A stretch of 64,000 nt of DNA from Saccharospirillum mangrovi (GTDB taxonomy: Bacteria > Pseudomonadota > Gammaproteobacteria > Pseudomonadales > Natronospirillaceae): positions 2,850,001 to 2,914,000 of the forward strand of contig NZ_CP031415.1 of NCBI RefSeq assembly GCF_003367315.1. Reading direction: 5' to 3'. Shown here one piece after another: positions 17,786-26,800 of the stretch (its first letter is position 1; the number at the start of each line of letters is the position of its first letter). Under the pieces are notes generated by a model. That model saw nothing but the letters and a program-made list of their open reading frames with translations. It ran no database searches and was not told where the DNA came from. A program made the position numbers and the translations under genes.

Positions 17786-19390
17786 ATGATGGTATTAATC
17801 GAATTGGCTGGCGCCGTTGCGCTGTTGCTGTGGGGCATTCGCATGGTGCAAACCGGCTTTGCCCGCCTGCTTGGCAATCGACTGGAACGGCTGCTGCGAC
17901 GCACCACCAGCAATCGCAGCAAGGCGTTTATCACCGGCGCCATGACCGCCTTCATGTTGCAATCGTCCACGGCGGTAATCTTGATGGTCGCCGCGTTCAG
18001 CGCCACCGGCATGCTGACGTTGTTTGCCGCTCTGGCGACGGTGCTGGGTGCCGAATTCGGTGCCAGTGTTGCGGCCGTGTTGTTGAACATGGATCTGGAA
18101 AAACTGAGCCTGCCGGTCATCCTGCTCGGCGTCATCAGTTTCAAACTCGATTATTCACGCGCCTGGAAACACAGCGGTCGGATTTTAATCGGTCTGGGCC
18201 TGGTGCTGCTGTCGCTCGATCTCATCGGCGACGTTACCTATTTATTGCGCTCGTCCGATGTCTTTTTGTTGATCAGTAACAAGGTCGAAAGCGACGTCGC
18301 CCTGGCGATTACCCTGATGGGCCTGTTCACCTGGATGATTCATTCCACGCTGGCGGCGGTGCTGATCATTGCGCAGTTTGTGCAGGACGGCACCATCACC
18401 ATGAACGCCGGTTTTTATCTGCTGCTGGGTGCTAACCTCGGTGGCGCTTTGCCGGCGTTGGTCAGCGGTTGGTCGCTGTCAGACTCCGGTCGGCAAGTGG
18501 TGGTGGGCAATTTAATTTTCCGCTTTTTTGCCGTGGCCCTGGGGTTGATCGCCCTGCTGCTGGGGGGCGATTTAATTCAACAGTTATTGCCCGAACGTGC
18601 GTTGGGCATTGTGATCGCGCATTCCAGTTTGAACCTCGCCAACGGCCTGTTGTTACTCGCGATATTGCCATTGCTGTTGCCGCTGTTTATGCAGGCCCGC
18701 AACACCTCGGCCGATAATGATTTATCGCAGCAACAAGACCGGCCCATTTATTTATCGATCGAAGACATTGGCAACCCCGGCCGCGCACTCGCCAATGCCC
18801 GCAACGAAGCGCTGCACATTGCCGAGCTGGTGTACCGCATGTTGAACAACGCCCTCGATGCGTTCGACGACCGCGAGCTGGTCAAACAGATTGCCGATCT
18901 GGACGACGACATCGATGCGCTGCACCGCGAGGCGCTGAATTACGTCTTGTCGATTGAAGACACCGGACAGCAGCAACAGCACCGCGAATTGATCAGTTTT
19001 ATGACCAACCTGGAACACATCGGCGACATCATTGATGAAAGTCTGATGCACCTGGCGCGCAACAAACTGCGTGAGGGCGTGCGCTTTGATGACGACCAGA
19101 CCAAGGTGGTCAATCAATTGCACGATGAGTTGGTGGACGCCTTCCGTCTGTCACAGGCGGTGTTCACCAGCGACAGTGCGGAACTGGCACAGGAATTGTT
19201 GGATGTAAAACGAAAGTATCGGCAAAACGTTCTGGAAGCGCGGCAACATCACCTGGATGAATTAGGCGGGCACCACAGTGAAAACCTGCTCAGCACACAG
19301 ATTTTTATCGACGTGCTGCGCGACTTGCAGCGCATCTGTTCACACCTCACGGCAGTCGCCTATCCGGTATTGCAGCGGCGCCACAATTGA
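17786..19390 (+). CDS. Na+/phosphate cotransporter family protein with PhoU-like C-terminus
   Basis: A 534-residue protein. The first 310 residues hold 8-9 hydrophobic helices with the signature LQSSTAVILMVAAFSATGML near residue 57 and the inverted second repeat (HSTLAAVLIIAQF, LLLGANLGGALPAL). The C-terminal 190 residues form a PhoU-like helical domain (NEALHIAELVYRMLNNALDA; HIGDIIDESLM). This is the NptA/YjbB architecture, a low-affinity phosphate importer or exporter. It lies 203 bases after ugpQ with its own leader; no clear Pho box was found there. Confidence 0.88.
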   Translation: MMVLIELAGAVALLLWGIRMVQTGFARLLGNRLERLLRRTTSNRSKAFITGAMTAFMLQSSTAVILMVAAFSATGMLTLFAALATVLGAEFGASVAAVLLNMDLEKLSLPVILLGVISFKLDYSRAWKHSGRILIGLGLVLLSLDLIGDVTYLLRSSDVFLLISNKVESDVALAITLMGLFTWMIHSTLAAVLIIAQFVQDGTITMNAGFYLLLGANLGGALPALVSGWSLSDSGRQVVVGNLIFRFFAVALGLIALLLGGDLIQQLLPERALGIVIAHSSLNLANGLLLLAILPLLLPLFMQARNTSADNDLSQQQDRPIYLSIEDIGNPGRALANARNEALHIAELVYRMLNNALDAFDDRELVKQIADLDDDIDALHREALNYVLSIEDTGQQQQHRELISFMTNLEHIGDIIDESLMHLARNKLREGVRFDDDQTKVVNQLHDELVDAFRLSQAVFTSDSAELAQELLDVKRKYRQNVLEARQHHLDELGGHHSENLLSTQIFIDVLRDLQRICSHLTAVAYPVLQRRHN

Positions 19391-19545
19391 CGCCGCCATC
19401 TGATGCATCATGGAATTGATGTCAGTCACCGTTGAAGAAATCTGATTCAGGGATTCAGCCGCATTTTCAATGCGCGCCACCGCTTCGTCGGATGCCTGCC
19501 GGCCTTCTTCCGACACCTGCTCCGCCGTCGGGATCGTCACCCTCT
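19391..19545 (-). pseudogene. Remnant of a methyl-accepting chemotaxis protein signalling domain
   Basis: About 50 minus-strand codons read IPTAEQVSEEGRQASDEAVA, then IENAAESLNQISSTVTDINS and MMHQMAAS. This is a classic piece of the chemoreceptor cytoplasmic coiled coil, from just after the hairpin tip. There is no receptor N-terminus, membrane segment or remaining C-terminus. The piece ends exactly at the Na/Pi transporter stop and is followed by the aldo/keto reductase stop, so it is a fragment left by a rearrangement. Confidence 0.7.
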
Positions 19546-19566
19546 TCGCAAAAAAACACTGATTCG

Positions 19567-20376
19567 TCAGTCCCACTGCGGCGCGAAACCCGGACTGACC
19601 AGATGCCGGCCACGGTCGAGTTGGCCGATGCGCGCCATCTCGGCGTCACTCAATTGCACCGTCATGGCATCGAGGTTGGCTTGCAGATGGTCGCGCTTGC
19701 TTGATGCGGGTATCGGCACGATATTGCGCTGGTGCAGCCAGGCCAGCGCCACCTGCGCCGGGCTGATCTGGTGCGCCTGGGCAATGTCGTTCAACGTTGC
19801 ATCCTGCATCACCTGACCAATCGCCAGTGGCACATAGGCGGTAACGGCAATGCCATGCTGCTGGCAATGTTCCACCACGGCGTTGTTGTGCATAAACGGA
19901 TGCACCTCAATCTGATTGGTCAGCAATTCGCCCTCGCCCAGAACGCCAACCGCCTGATCAATCAGCGCCCGAGTGAAATTGGACACACCGATATGGCGGG
20001 TTTTACCGCTGTCGCGCAACGCCTTCAGGGCGGGCAGATAATCGGCCATCGGCACCGCATCGCCATAGGGTGGCCAATGCACCAACAGCAGATCGACGTA
20101 ATCGGTACCCAGCCGTTTCAGGCTGGCATTGAGACTCGCCCGCATCGCCTCCGGCGCCAAATCGGTGTGCCACACCTTGGTGGTAATAAACAGATCACCG
20201 CGATCAATTCCGCTCGCGGCCATAGCCGCACCAACATCGCTTTCATTGTTGTACAGCACGGCGGTATCGAGATGCCGGTAACCCAGTTCCAAAGCGGTCA
20301 ACATAGCCTGACGCCCGGAAGCGCCAGTGAGACGATAGGTGCCCATACCGGGCACGGGTAAAGTGGCGTGAGGCAT
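19567..20376 (-). CDS. Aldo/keto reductase (DkgB-like)
   Basis: A 269-residue NADPH-dependent AKR. The start ATG 20376 has GGGAG upstream. Catalytic tetrad regions are visible: LDTAVLYNNES (Asp and Tyr), TTKVWHT (Lys) and LLLVHWP (His). The C-terminal nucleotide site IPASSKRDHLQANLDA is standard. The closest pattern is 2,5-diketo-D-gluconate reductase B/methylglyoxal reductase of gammaproteobacteria. Natural substrate uncertain. Monocistronic; the downstream side abuts the chemoreceptor fragment. Confidence 0.85.
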   Translation of the reverse strand: MPHATLPVPGMGTYRLTGASGRQAMLTALELGYRHLDTAVLYNNESDVGAAMAASGIDRGDLFITTKVWHTDLAPEAMRASLNASLKRLGTDYVDLLLVHWPPYGDAVPMADYLPALKALRDSGKTRHIGVSNFTRALIDQAVGVLGEGELLTNQIEVHPFMHNNAVVEHCQQHGIAVTAYVPLAIGQVMQDATLNDIAQAHQISPAQVALAWLHQRNIVPIPASSKRDHLQANLDAMTVQLSDAEMARIGQLDRGRHLVSPGFAPQWD

Positions 20377-20578
20377 GGTGAACTCCCGGGTTGGATAGAC
20401 GGTTGACTGAATGACGGGCTGGAGAACAGATGACAATCAGCCCAGCGCTGTAATCACTATAAAGGTGGGGGTTGGAAGTTGCAGCCATGCAACTGCGCTA
20501 TTACTACGAAAAATCTGTGCCCGAGAAATTGAGATTTACTGCATCAATAATAATCGCCTTAACTTAACGGCTGTTTGC

Positions 20579-20605
20579 AAAAAAAGCCCCAGCCGAAGCT
20601 GGGGC
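20579..20605 (-). terminator. Rho-independent terminator of the sugar ABC operon
   Basis: On the minus strand a perfect 8-bp stem GCCCCAGC/GCTGGGGC with loop TTCG is followed by seven T. It starts 31 bases after the binding-protein stop. The UUCG tetraloop makes it very stable. Confidence 0.93.
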
Positions 20606-20635
20606 GAGACGCACGAAATGCGATGCAATGACGGA

Positions 20636-21607
20636 TCAGTAAGCCGCGTCCGGCTCGTAAAACTCGTCTGCGTTTTCTTCGGTAATCAGGTCGGCTGCCA
20701 GAATCAGGCGCGATGGTACACCGTGGTACATATCTCCCAGGTGTTGACCCATCAGGCCAGTCAGCGCAACCGCCATGCCCGAGGCAATCATGTTCGGCGG
20801 ATACGTAACGGTACCGGAAACAATGGAATCGCCTTGGCGAATCATGCCGATCACGTCTTTGGAACCGCCGCCGCCGACCAACACTTTGATGTCGGTACGA
20901 CCGGATTCACGAATTGCCTGATACACGCCTTTGAGAGCGTCGTCGTCACCAGCCCAAACACCATCAATGTGCGGATAGCGCGCCAGCATGTCTTCCATCA
21001 CGTTGAGCGACGTTTGCGGGTTCCACTCACCGGATTGTGAGTCGAGAATTTCCATGCCGGAATGGCGTGACAATTCATCGCGGAACGCATTCACCCGTTG
21101 CGCGTTGATCGGAATGGACGGGCCTTCGATGATCACCACCTTGCCTTTTTCGTCCAACGCATCGGCCATATAAATGGCGGCTTGTTCACCCATGCCCGGG
21201 TTATCACCCGCGAGGAACACATCCTGTGTCGGAGTATCCAATTCGCGGTCGACCACGACGGTGTAAATGCCTTCGTGATAGGCCTCGGCAATCACTTGCT
21301 GCAAGGTCGCCGGGTTGGTTGGCAGAATCACCAGGGCGTCGATGCGACGCACCATCAGATCTTCCACATCGCCCACTTGAGCGGTGCCGGAATTGGCCGC
21401 CAAGACGGTGAACTCAACGTTCGGGTATTTATCGTTCAGTTCGTCGGCGGCTTTGTTTGCCCACCACAGCAAACCGGCGGTCCAACCGTGGTCGGCCGAC
21501 GGCACGCTGACGCCAATGTGATAATTTTCTTCGCCGAGCGCGAGGAACGGCACGGTAGATAAGGTTGCGGCAATCGCCACTCGCTTGAGCCAAAGGTTCA
21601 GTTTCAT
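20636..21607 (-). CDS. Sugar ABC transporter substrate-binding protein (ribose-type)
   Basis: A 323-residue periplasmic protein. ATG 21607 follows AGGAAATAACC; residues 1-25 are a signal peptide ending ALG. The type I periplasmic fold (PF13407) is seen in YHIGVSVPSADHGWTAGLLW, then DALVILPTNP and VWAGDDDALKGVYQAIRESG. It is the last gene of the operon; its long A/C-rich leader contains AACAACAACAA. Ligand unknown; the enzymes of the operon suggest a sugar or cyclitol processed by oxidation and epimerisation. Confidence 0.88.
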   Translation of the reverse strand: MKLNLWLKRVAIAATLSTVPFLALGEENYHIGVSVPSADHGWTAGLLWWANKAADELNDKYPNVEFTVLAANSGTAQVGDVEDLMVRRIDALVILPTNPATLQQVIAEAYHEGIYTVVVDRELDTPTQDVFLAGDNPGMGEQAAIYMADALDEKGKVVIIEGPSIPINAQRVNAFRDELSRHSGMEILDSQSGEWNPQTSLNVMEDMLARYPHIDGVWAGDDDALKGVYQAIRESGRTDIKVLVGGGGSKDVIGMIRQGDSIVSGTVTYPPNMIASGMAVALTGLMGQHLGDMYHGVPSRLILAADLITEENADEFYEPDAAY

Positions 21608-21693
21608 GGTTATTTCCTGTCGTTCGCTTGTTGTTGTTATTCGTTCCGCTGGCGCGGAACGCCGGTCCGAGGTCAAACAACCCGCCTCGGGTT

Positions 21694-22680
21694 TTACTGA
21701 CTGCGTTTGTATTGCATCAATACCGCGATCAGGATGACCGCGCCTTTCACCAGTCCCTGTAAGTAGGGCGACACGCCGAGCAAATTCAGCATGTTGTTGA
21801 TGATGCCGAGAATCAGCGCACCGATAACGGTGCCCCAGATGCTGCCGCGACCGCCGGCCAGACTGGTGCCACCAATCACCACAGCGGCGATGGCATCAAG
21901 TTCATACAGCACACCGGCGTCCGATGGGCTGATCGAATTCAAACGGGAGCTGAGCATGATGGCGGCCAGGCCAACACAGGCACCGGCGATGACAAAGCTG
22001 AACAACACCACGGTGCGCACCCGAATTCCGGAATAGCGCGCCACCTGTTCGTTGGAGCCGACCGCACACAAATGCCGACCGTAAGGGGTGTGGAACAACA
22101 GCAGATGCGCCGCCGCCGCGAGAATAAAAAACGTCCAGACTGGAATCGGAATGCCGAGCCAATAGCCGCCACCAATTTCCGGGAACAATGCATTGCTCGA
22201 CACCACTTCACCGGCGTCGGTGAGGTACAACGCCAGCGAGCGATAAATCGACATGGTGGCGAGCGTGGCAATGAATGCGGCGATGCGCCCGCGCGTGACC
22301 AATAAGCCGTTGACCAAACCGAAAAGCGCACCCACAACCAGCGCCGACGACATACCCACCAGCAACGCCAGCGTCGGATCGCCAACGGCATTAAGCACAA
22401 ACAACAACAGCACGCCGACCAGAGCGACCATGGAACCGACCGACAAATCGATGCCGCCGCCGATGATCACAAAGGTCACACCGATGGCGATGATGCCGGT
22501 GTACGACACCTGACGCAGAATGTTGGTCAGGTTACGAGTGTTGAGAAAATATTCGCTCGCCAATGACGAAGCGATCAGCATGACGATTAACGCCAACAGC
22601 GGCGCGACAATGGTCATGTCGAACGGTAAACGTCGCCAGAAACTGACCAGACGTTGCGGGAAATTTTGAGCGGCTGTCAT
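21694..22680 (-). CDS. Sugar ABC transporter permease (RbsC-like)
   Basis: A 328-residue membrane protein of the branched RbsC type with 8-10 hydrophobic helices. The markers are TGIIAIGVTFVIIGGGIDLS near residue 83 and the coupling region AIAAVVIGGTSLAGGRGSIWG near 255. The ATG overlaps the ATPase stop by four bases. Works with the ATPase and binding protein of this operon. Confidence 0.92.
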   Translation of the reverse strand: MTAAQNFPQRLVSFWRRLPFDMTIVAPLLALIVMLIASSLASEYFLNTRNLTNILRQVSYTGIIAIGVTFVIIGGGIDLSVGSMVALVGVLLLFVLNAVGDPTLALLVGMSSALVVGALFGLVNGLLVTRGRIAAFIATLATMSIYRSLALYLTDAGEVVSSNALFPEIGGGYWLGIPIPVWTFFILAAAAHLLLFHTPYGRHLCAVGSNEQVARYSGIRVRTVVLFSFVIAGACVGLAAIMLSSRLNSISPSDAGVLYELDAIAAVVIGGTSLAGGRGSIWGTVIGALILGIINNMLNLLGVSPYLQGLVKGAVILIAVLMQYKRSQ

Positions 22681-24200
22681 GAATTTACTCCGGCAGTGGT
22701 ACGCGCACGAGCACCGGCGGCGTACAGCATGATGTCTTCTTCATTGATTTTTTCGTCGGTTAATTCCGCAGCGATGCGGCCTTCACGCACCACCAGAACG
22801 CGGTCGCACAAACCGATGATTTCTTCCAGCTCGGACGAGATCACCAGGATGGCGCGGCCTTCATCGGCCAGTTGACGAATCAGCCGATAGATTTCGCGTT
22901 TGGTGCCAACGTCGATGCCGCGCGTCGGTTCGTCGAGCATCAGAATCGTCGGTTCGATGTCGAGCAATTTGGCGAGATAAACCTTCTGTTGATTACCGCC
23001 GCTCAACTGGCCCACCGGCAGTTTCAAACTGGCGGCGCGGATGTTGAATGTCTGTTGATATTCTTCGGCGCGTTCACGTTCGCGGCGATGTGAAATCAAA
23101 CCTTTCACGTAACGTTTCAAACTCAACAGGGTGATGTTTTCGATCAGATTAAAATTCAATACCAGGCCGCGGCCCTGGCGGTCTTCGGATAAATACGCCA
23201 GGCCTTTGCGGTGCGCCATATCGGGCGAACGCAAATCGCAGGCTTCGCCGTCGATAAAAATCTCACCAGCGCTGCGCGCCCGCAAACCCATAATGGCTTC
23301 GGCAATTTCGGTGCGACCGGAACCGACCAGGCCTGACAACCCGAGAATTTCGCCGTGCCGAACGCTGAAGCTGACGTCGTTAATTTCACCAGCGACGCTC
23401 AAGCCGGATACACGCAATGCGGGTTCATCGCCACCTTGTTCAGTGGCGGATTTTTTCGCTGGAAATACCTGCGACAATTCCCGGCCAACCATTTTGCGTG
23501 CCATGCTTTCTTCGTCGAGGTCGGCGGTATCGCACAACTCTACCGGCGATCCGTCACGCAGAATCAACAGTCGCTGACAGAGGTTTTTTACTTCTTTCAA
23601 TTTGTGCGAAATAAACAGCACCGCCACGCCGCGTTGTTGCAACGCACGAACGACTTTAAACAACACCTCGACTTCGCGATCGGTCAAGACGGTGGTCGGT
23701 TCATCAAGAATCACCAGTCGCGCATCGTTCACCAACACTCGCGCCACTTCGACCATCTGTTTTTGCGCCACACTCAAATCGGCGATGCTGGCGCGCGGGT
23801 CCAAATCACAATCGAGCGTTGCTAAAACACGTTCAGTTTCAGCGCGCATTTTGGCGCGGTCGAGCCAGCCGTGGCGGCGTAATTCCTGACCGAGAAAGAC
23901 GTTTTCGTAAACGCTGAGTGTCGGCACCAGATTGAATTCCTGTGGAATCATGGCGATGCCTAATTGACGTGCACGAATCGGGTCGAGCCGGTCGTAACGT
24001 CGGCCGTCAATTTCCAACTGGCCGACACTGGGCTGATACACACCGCTGATTAATTTCAACAGCGTGCTTTTGCCAGCGCCGTTTTCACCCAAAATGCCGA
24101 GCACTTCGCCAGGGCGAATATCAAGGTTGATGTCGCGTAACACCGTGACCGGACCAAAGCGTTTGCCCAGGCCGTGCAAGCGAATCGGGGCGTCGGTCAT
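22677..24200 (-). CDS. Sugar ABC transporter ATP-binding protein (RbsA-like, two NBDs)
   Basis: A 507-residue fused double ATPase. The first domain has Walker A GENGAGKSTLLKLISG near residue 38 and LVILDEPTTVLT as Walker B. The second has the degenerate P-loop GLVGSGRTEIAEAIMG near 291 and the good signature LSGGNQQKVYLAKLL near 400 with LMLDEPTRGIDVGTK. This is the usual asymmetric arrangement of RbsA/MglA. Overlaps both neighbours by four bases. Confidence 0.93.
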   Translation of the reverse strand: MTDAPIRLHGLGKRFGPVTVLRDINLDIRPGEVLGILGENGAGKSTLLKLISGVYQPSVGQLEIDGRRYDRLDPIRARQLGIAMIPQEFNLVPTLSVYENVFLGQELRRHGWLDRAKMRAETERVLATLDCDLDPRASIADLSVAQKQMVEVARVLVNDARLVILDEPTTVLTDREVEVLFKVVRALQQRGVAVLFISHKLKEVKNLCQRLLILRDGSPVELCDTADLDEESMARKMVGRELSQVFPAKKSATEQGGDEPALRVSGLSVAGEINDVSFSVRHGEILGLSGLVGSGRTEIAEAIMGLRARSAGEIFIDGEACDLRSPDMAHRKGLAYLSEDRQGRGLVLNFNLIENITLLSLKRYVKGLISHRRERERAEEYQQTFNIRAASLKLPVGQLSGGNQQKVYLAKLLDIEPTILMLDEPTRGIDVGTKREIYRLIRQLADEGRAILVISSELEEIIGLCDRVLVVREGRIAAELTDEKINEEDIMLYAAGARARTTAGVNS

Positions 24201-25336
24201 GCGGCACCTCCGAGCGGCGTCCAGGCGCCGTTGGCCTGGTTCGATTGCAAGGTGGCTTCAATAAAGCGCAAGCCATCGACGCCGGTGCTGTGGTCCGGTA
24301 ACCAGCCGCCGTCGGCCTGGCCCGACACACCATCGGCCAGCGCCTGATACAGATTGGCGAAGCCTTCCAGATAACCTTCGGGATGGCCCGGCGGCAGGCG
24401 CACGCTGCGGCCGGCGTCGGCGCCAATGCGATCGGCGCGGCGGGTTAAACGTTGCGCCGCACCGTGCAGGGGTGCGAACCACAATTCATTCGGGTTTTCC
24501 TGCGCCCAGGCAAGCGATGCGGTCTCGCCGATCACTCGGATGCGCAAGGCATTTTCAAAACCCGGCGATGTCTGGCTGGCCCACAACATGCCTTTGGCGC
24601 CGCCTTCAAAACGCAGCAGGGCGTGCACGTTGTCATCCAACGTACGACCGGAAACCATGGCCGATAAATCGGCGCTGACGGCATTCAATTTCAAGCCGGA
24701 AATAAAACACGCCAACTGAAACGCATGGGTGCCGATGTCGCCCAAAGCACCGGCGGCACCGGCGCGTTTTGGGTCGAGCCGCCAGGCGGCTTGTTTGTTA
24801 TCGGCATCCGGCACTTCGCTGAGCCAGTCCTGAACGTATTCCACCTGCACGCTGCGGATGCGACCGAGTTCGCCGCGCAGCACCAAATCACGCGCGTGCT
24901 GCACCAGCGGATAACCGCAATAGTTGTGCATCAACACCAACCGCGAGCGGCTGTTCTGCAAGCGCTTCGCCAGGTCTTCGGCTTCTTTGAGCGTGACCGT
25001 CATCGGCTTTTCGCACACCACGTCCAGGCCGGCTTCGATGCAGGCGCAGGCGATGTCGTAATGCGAATGATTGGGCGTGGTGATGGCAACCACCTGAGCG
25101 CCATCGGCGCGTTGCGCTTCGGCGTTTACCAGTTGCTGGTAGTCGTCGTAGCAACGGCTTGGGTCGAGCAACAATTCGGCGGCAGTCTGACGATTGGCCT
25201 CGGCCCGGGTGCTGAAAACACCCGCGACCAATTCGTAGCGGTCATCAAGCCGGGTGGCGAAGCGGTGCACGGCACCGATCATCGAGCCCGGCCCGCCGCC
25301 AATCATGGCCAGACGCAGGCGTGGAGAAGCAGTCAT
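24197..25336 (-). CDS. Gfo/Idh/MocA family oxidoreductase
   Basis: A 379-residue NAD(P)-dependent sugar or inositol dehydrogenase. The N-terminal Rossmann motif LAMIGGGPGSMIGAVHR, the conserved CEKPMTVTL near residue 112 (catalytic Lys) and GALGDIGTHAFQLACF near 196 (Asp/His pair) place it in the family. Enzymes of this type commonly oxidise a ring hydroxyl to a keto sugar. The partner TIM-barrel protein upstream would then isomerise or cleave the product. Leader contains AAAACAACGACAAAAAAA. Confidence 0.88.
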   Translation of the reverse strand: MTASPRLRLAMIGGGPGSMIGAVHRFATRLDDRYELVAGVFSTRAEANRQTAAELLLDPSRCYDDYQQLVNAEAQRADGAQVVAITTPNHSHYDIACACIEAGLDVVCEKPMTVTLKEAEDLAKRLQNSRSRLVLMHNYCGYPLVQHARDLVLRGELGRIRSVQVEYVQDWLSEVPDADNKQAAWRLDPKRAGAAGALGDIGTHAFQLACFISGLKLNAVSADLSAMVSGRTLDDNVHALLRFEGGAKGMLWASQTSPGFENALRIRVIGETASLAWAQENPNELWFAPLHGAAQRLTRRADRIGADAGRSVRLPPGHPEGYLEGFANLYQALADGVSGQADGGWLPDHSTGVDGLRFIEATLQSNQANGAWTPLGGAA

Positions 25337-25416
25337 TTTTGTTCCCTGTTTTTTTGTCGTTGTTTTAGGTCAACACGGTTTAAATATTCGGCGATTTATT
25401 GGGCGCTTTTGTGCGC

Positions 25417-26472
25417 CTAAGACAGCCCGAGTAATTTTTTATTGGCGTCGGCATCGATGCCGCTGGCGGCAAAATCGTCAAACGCTTTATCGGTTACTTG
25501 AATGATGTGTTCGGCCACAAAGCGCGCGCCTTCAGTGGCACCTTGCACCGGATGCTTCAGCGCGCATTCCCATTCAATAACCGCCCAACCGGAAAAATCG
25601 TACTGCGCCAGGCGGGAAAAAATGCCGTTAAAATCCACCTGGCCGTCGCCGAGTGAGCGGAACCGGCCGGCGCGATCGATCCAGTTTTCATAACCGCCAT
25701 ACACGCCTTGCAACGCCGTCGGATTGAACTCGGCATCTTTGACGTGAAACATCTTGATGCGGTCTTTGAAATGATCGATGAACGCCAGATAGTCGAGTTG
25801 TTGCAGCACGAAATGCGACGGGTCAAACAGGATGCAGCAACGCGGATGGTGATCAACCGCCGCCAGAAAACGCTCAAACGTAGCGCCGTCGTGCAGGTCT
25901 TCACCGGGGTGAATTTCGTAACACAGATCGACACCGGCGGCATCGAACGCATCCAGAATCGGCTTCCAGCGCTTGGCTAATTCTTCAAAACCCGTCTCAA
26001 CCAAACCGGCCGGCCGCTGCGGCCAGGGATACAAAAACGGCCACAACAGCGCGCCCGAAAACGTGGCGTGCGCGGTTAAACCCAGGTTCTGACTCGCCTT
26101 GGCTGCCAGCAATAATTGTTCAACCGCCCAGGCTTGACGCTGCGCCGGTTTGCCGCGCAGATGTTCCGGCGCAAAGCCATCAAACAAATTGTCATAGGCC
26201 GGATGCACCGCCACTAACTGACCTTGCAAATGCGTTGATAATTCGGTGATGACCAGGCCATGTTTTGCCAGCCGCGCCTGAATGTCGCGGCAGTAATCCA
26301 GATCAGTAGCGGCGCGTTCCAAATCGAAAAAGCGGGTGTCACCCGTCGGCATCTGCACGCCTTTGAAACCCAGGCTGGCGGCCCATTCGGCAATGCTGTC
26401 GAGGCTGTTGAACGGTGCTTCGTCGCTGATGTACTGAGCAAGAAAAAGGGCGGGACCCTGGATGGTTTTCAT
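25417..26472 (-). CDS. Sugar isomerase/epimerase-like TIM-barrel protein
   Basis: A 351-residue xylose-isomerase-like barrel (AP endonuclease 2 superfamily). Metal-binding residues are recognisable: CYEIHPGEDLHDG (Glu, His), CILFDPSHFVLQQ (Asp, His), MFHVKDAEFN and a late VIEWECALKHP (Glu). It is the first gene of the operon, followed by the dehydrogenase after 80 bases. The pairing with a Gfo/Idh/MocA enzyme recurs in inositol, 3-ketoglycoside and unusual-sugar pathways. Substrate unknown. Confidence 0.85.
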   Translation of the reverse strand: MKTIQGPALFLAQYISDEAPFNSLDSIAEWAASLGFKGVQMPTGDTRFFDLERAATDLDYCRDIQARLAKHGLVITELSTHLQGQLVAVHPAYDNLFDGFAPEHLRGKPAQRQAWAVEQLLLAAKASQNLGLTAHATFSGALLWPFLYPWPQRPAGLVETGFEELAKRWKPILDAFDAAGVDLCYEIHPGEDLHDGATFERFLAAVDHHPRCCILFDPSHFVLQQLDYLAFIDHFKDRIKMFHVKDAEFNPTALQGVYGGYENWIDRAGRFRSLGDGQVDFNGIFSRLAQYDFSGWAVIEWECALKHPVQGATEGARFVAEHIIQVTDKAFDDFAASGIDADANKKLLGLS

Positions 26473-26500
26473 GGTGTCTGGCCTTGAATTTTTGTTGTTA

Positions 26501-26519
26501 TGTAATGGATTACATTACA
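26501..26519. promoter_or_regulatory. LacI-type operator near the sugar operon start
   Basis: TGTAATGGATTACA (26501-26514) is a palindrome of half-site TGTAAT around GG, with a further CATTACA extending the symmetry to 26519. It lies about 29 bases before the epimerase ATG, suited to block transcription or initiation. Confidence 0.7.
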
Positions 26520-26661
26520 GCAAAGGCCATTCTGAGCGTCAATGCCGAGATTGAAAAAATTTTCACGCCGGCCTTAAGCCCAATTTATAAGGGGCTTACT
26601 CACAAACCCCCGGGGAAATCACGGGCATCGCCATCCGCGCTTATCGGCGGTTAATTTGTAA

Positions 26662-26679
26662 AATGTAACGGTTTACATT
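26662..26679. promoter_or_regulatory. LacI-type operator near the regulator gene
   Basis: AATGTAACGGTTTACATT has perfect 7-bp arms AATGTAA/TTACATT. Its core TGTAACGGTTTACA differs from the other operator core at only two positions (consensus TGTAAyGGwTTACA). It sits 122 bases before the regulator ATG and fits autoregulation, or loop formation with the site 161 bases away. Confidence 0.72.
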
Positions 26680-26800
26680 ATGTTGCAGAGCGTCCGATGC
26701 GGCCCGCCGCCTCGTGGTATCATCGCTGCGATCCAATCGTTATCGCTTTAACGCATCATCGGATCAGCGACTCGAACAACCGTACAAGCAGACAGCCACC

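Larger units (their letters stand above)
26473..26800. promoter_or_regulatory. Divergent control region of the sugar operon and its LacI regulator
   Basis: This 328-base intergenic stretch holds no gene. It carries two related palindromes, listed separately, one near each divergent gene, and an ATAACAACAAAAA tract in the minus-strand leader. The remainder is unremarkable. Confidence 0.7.
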
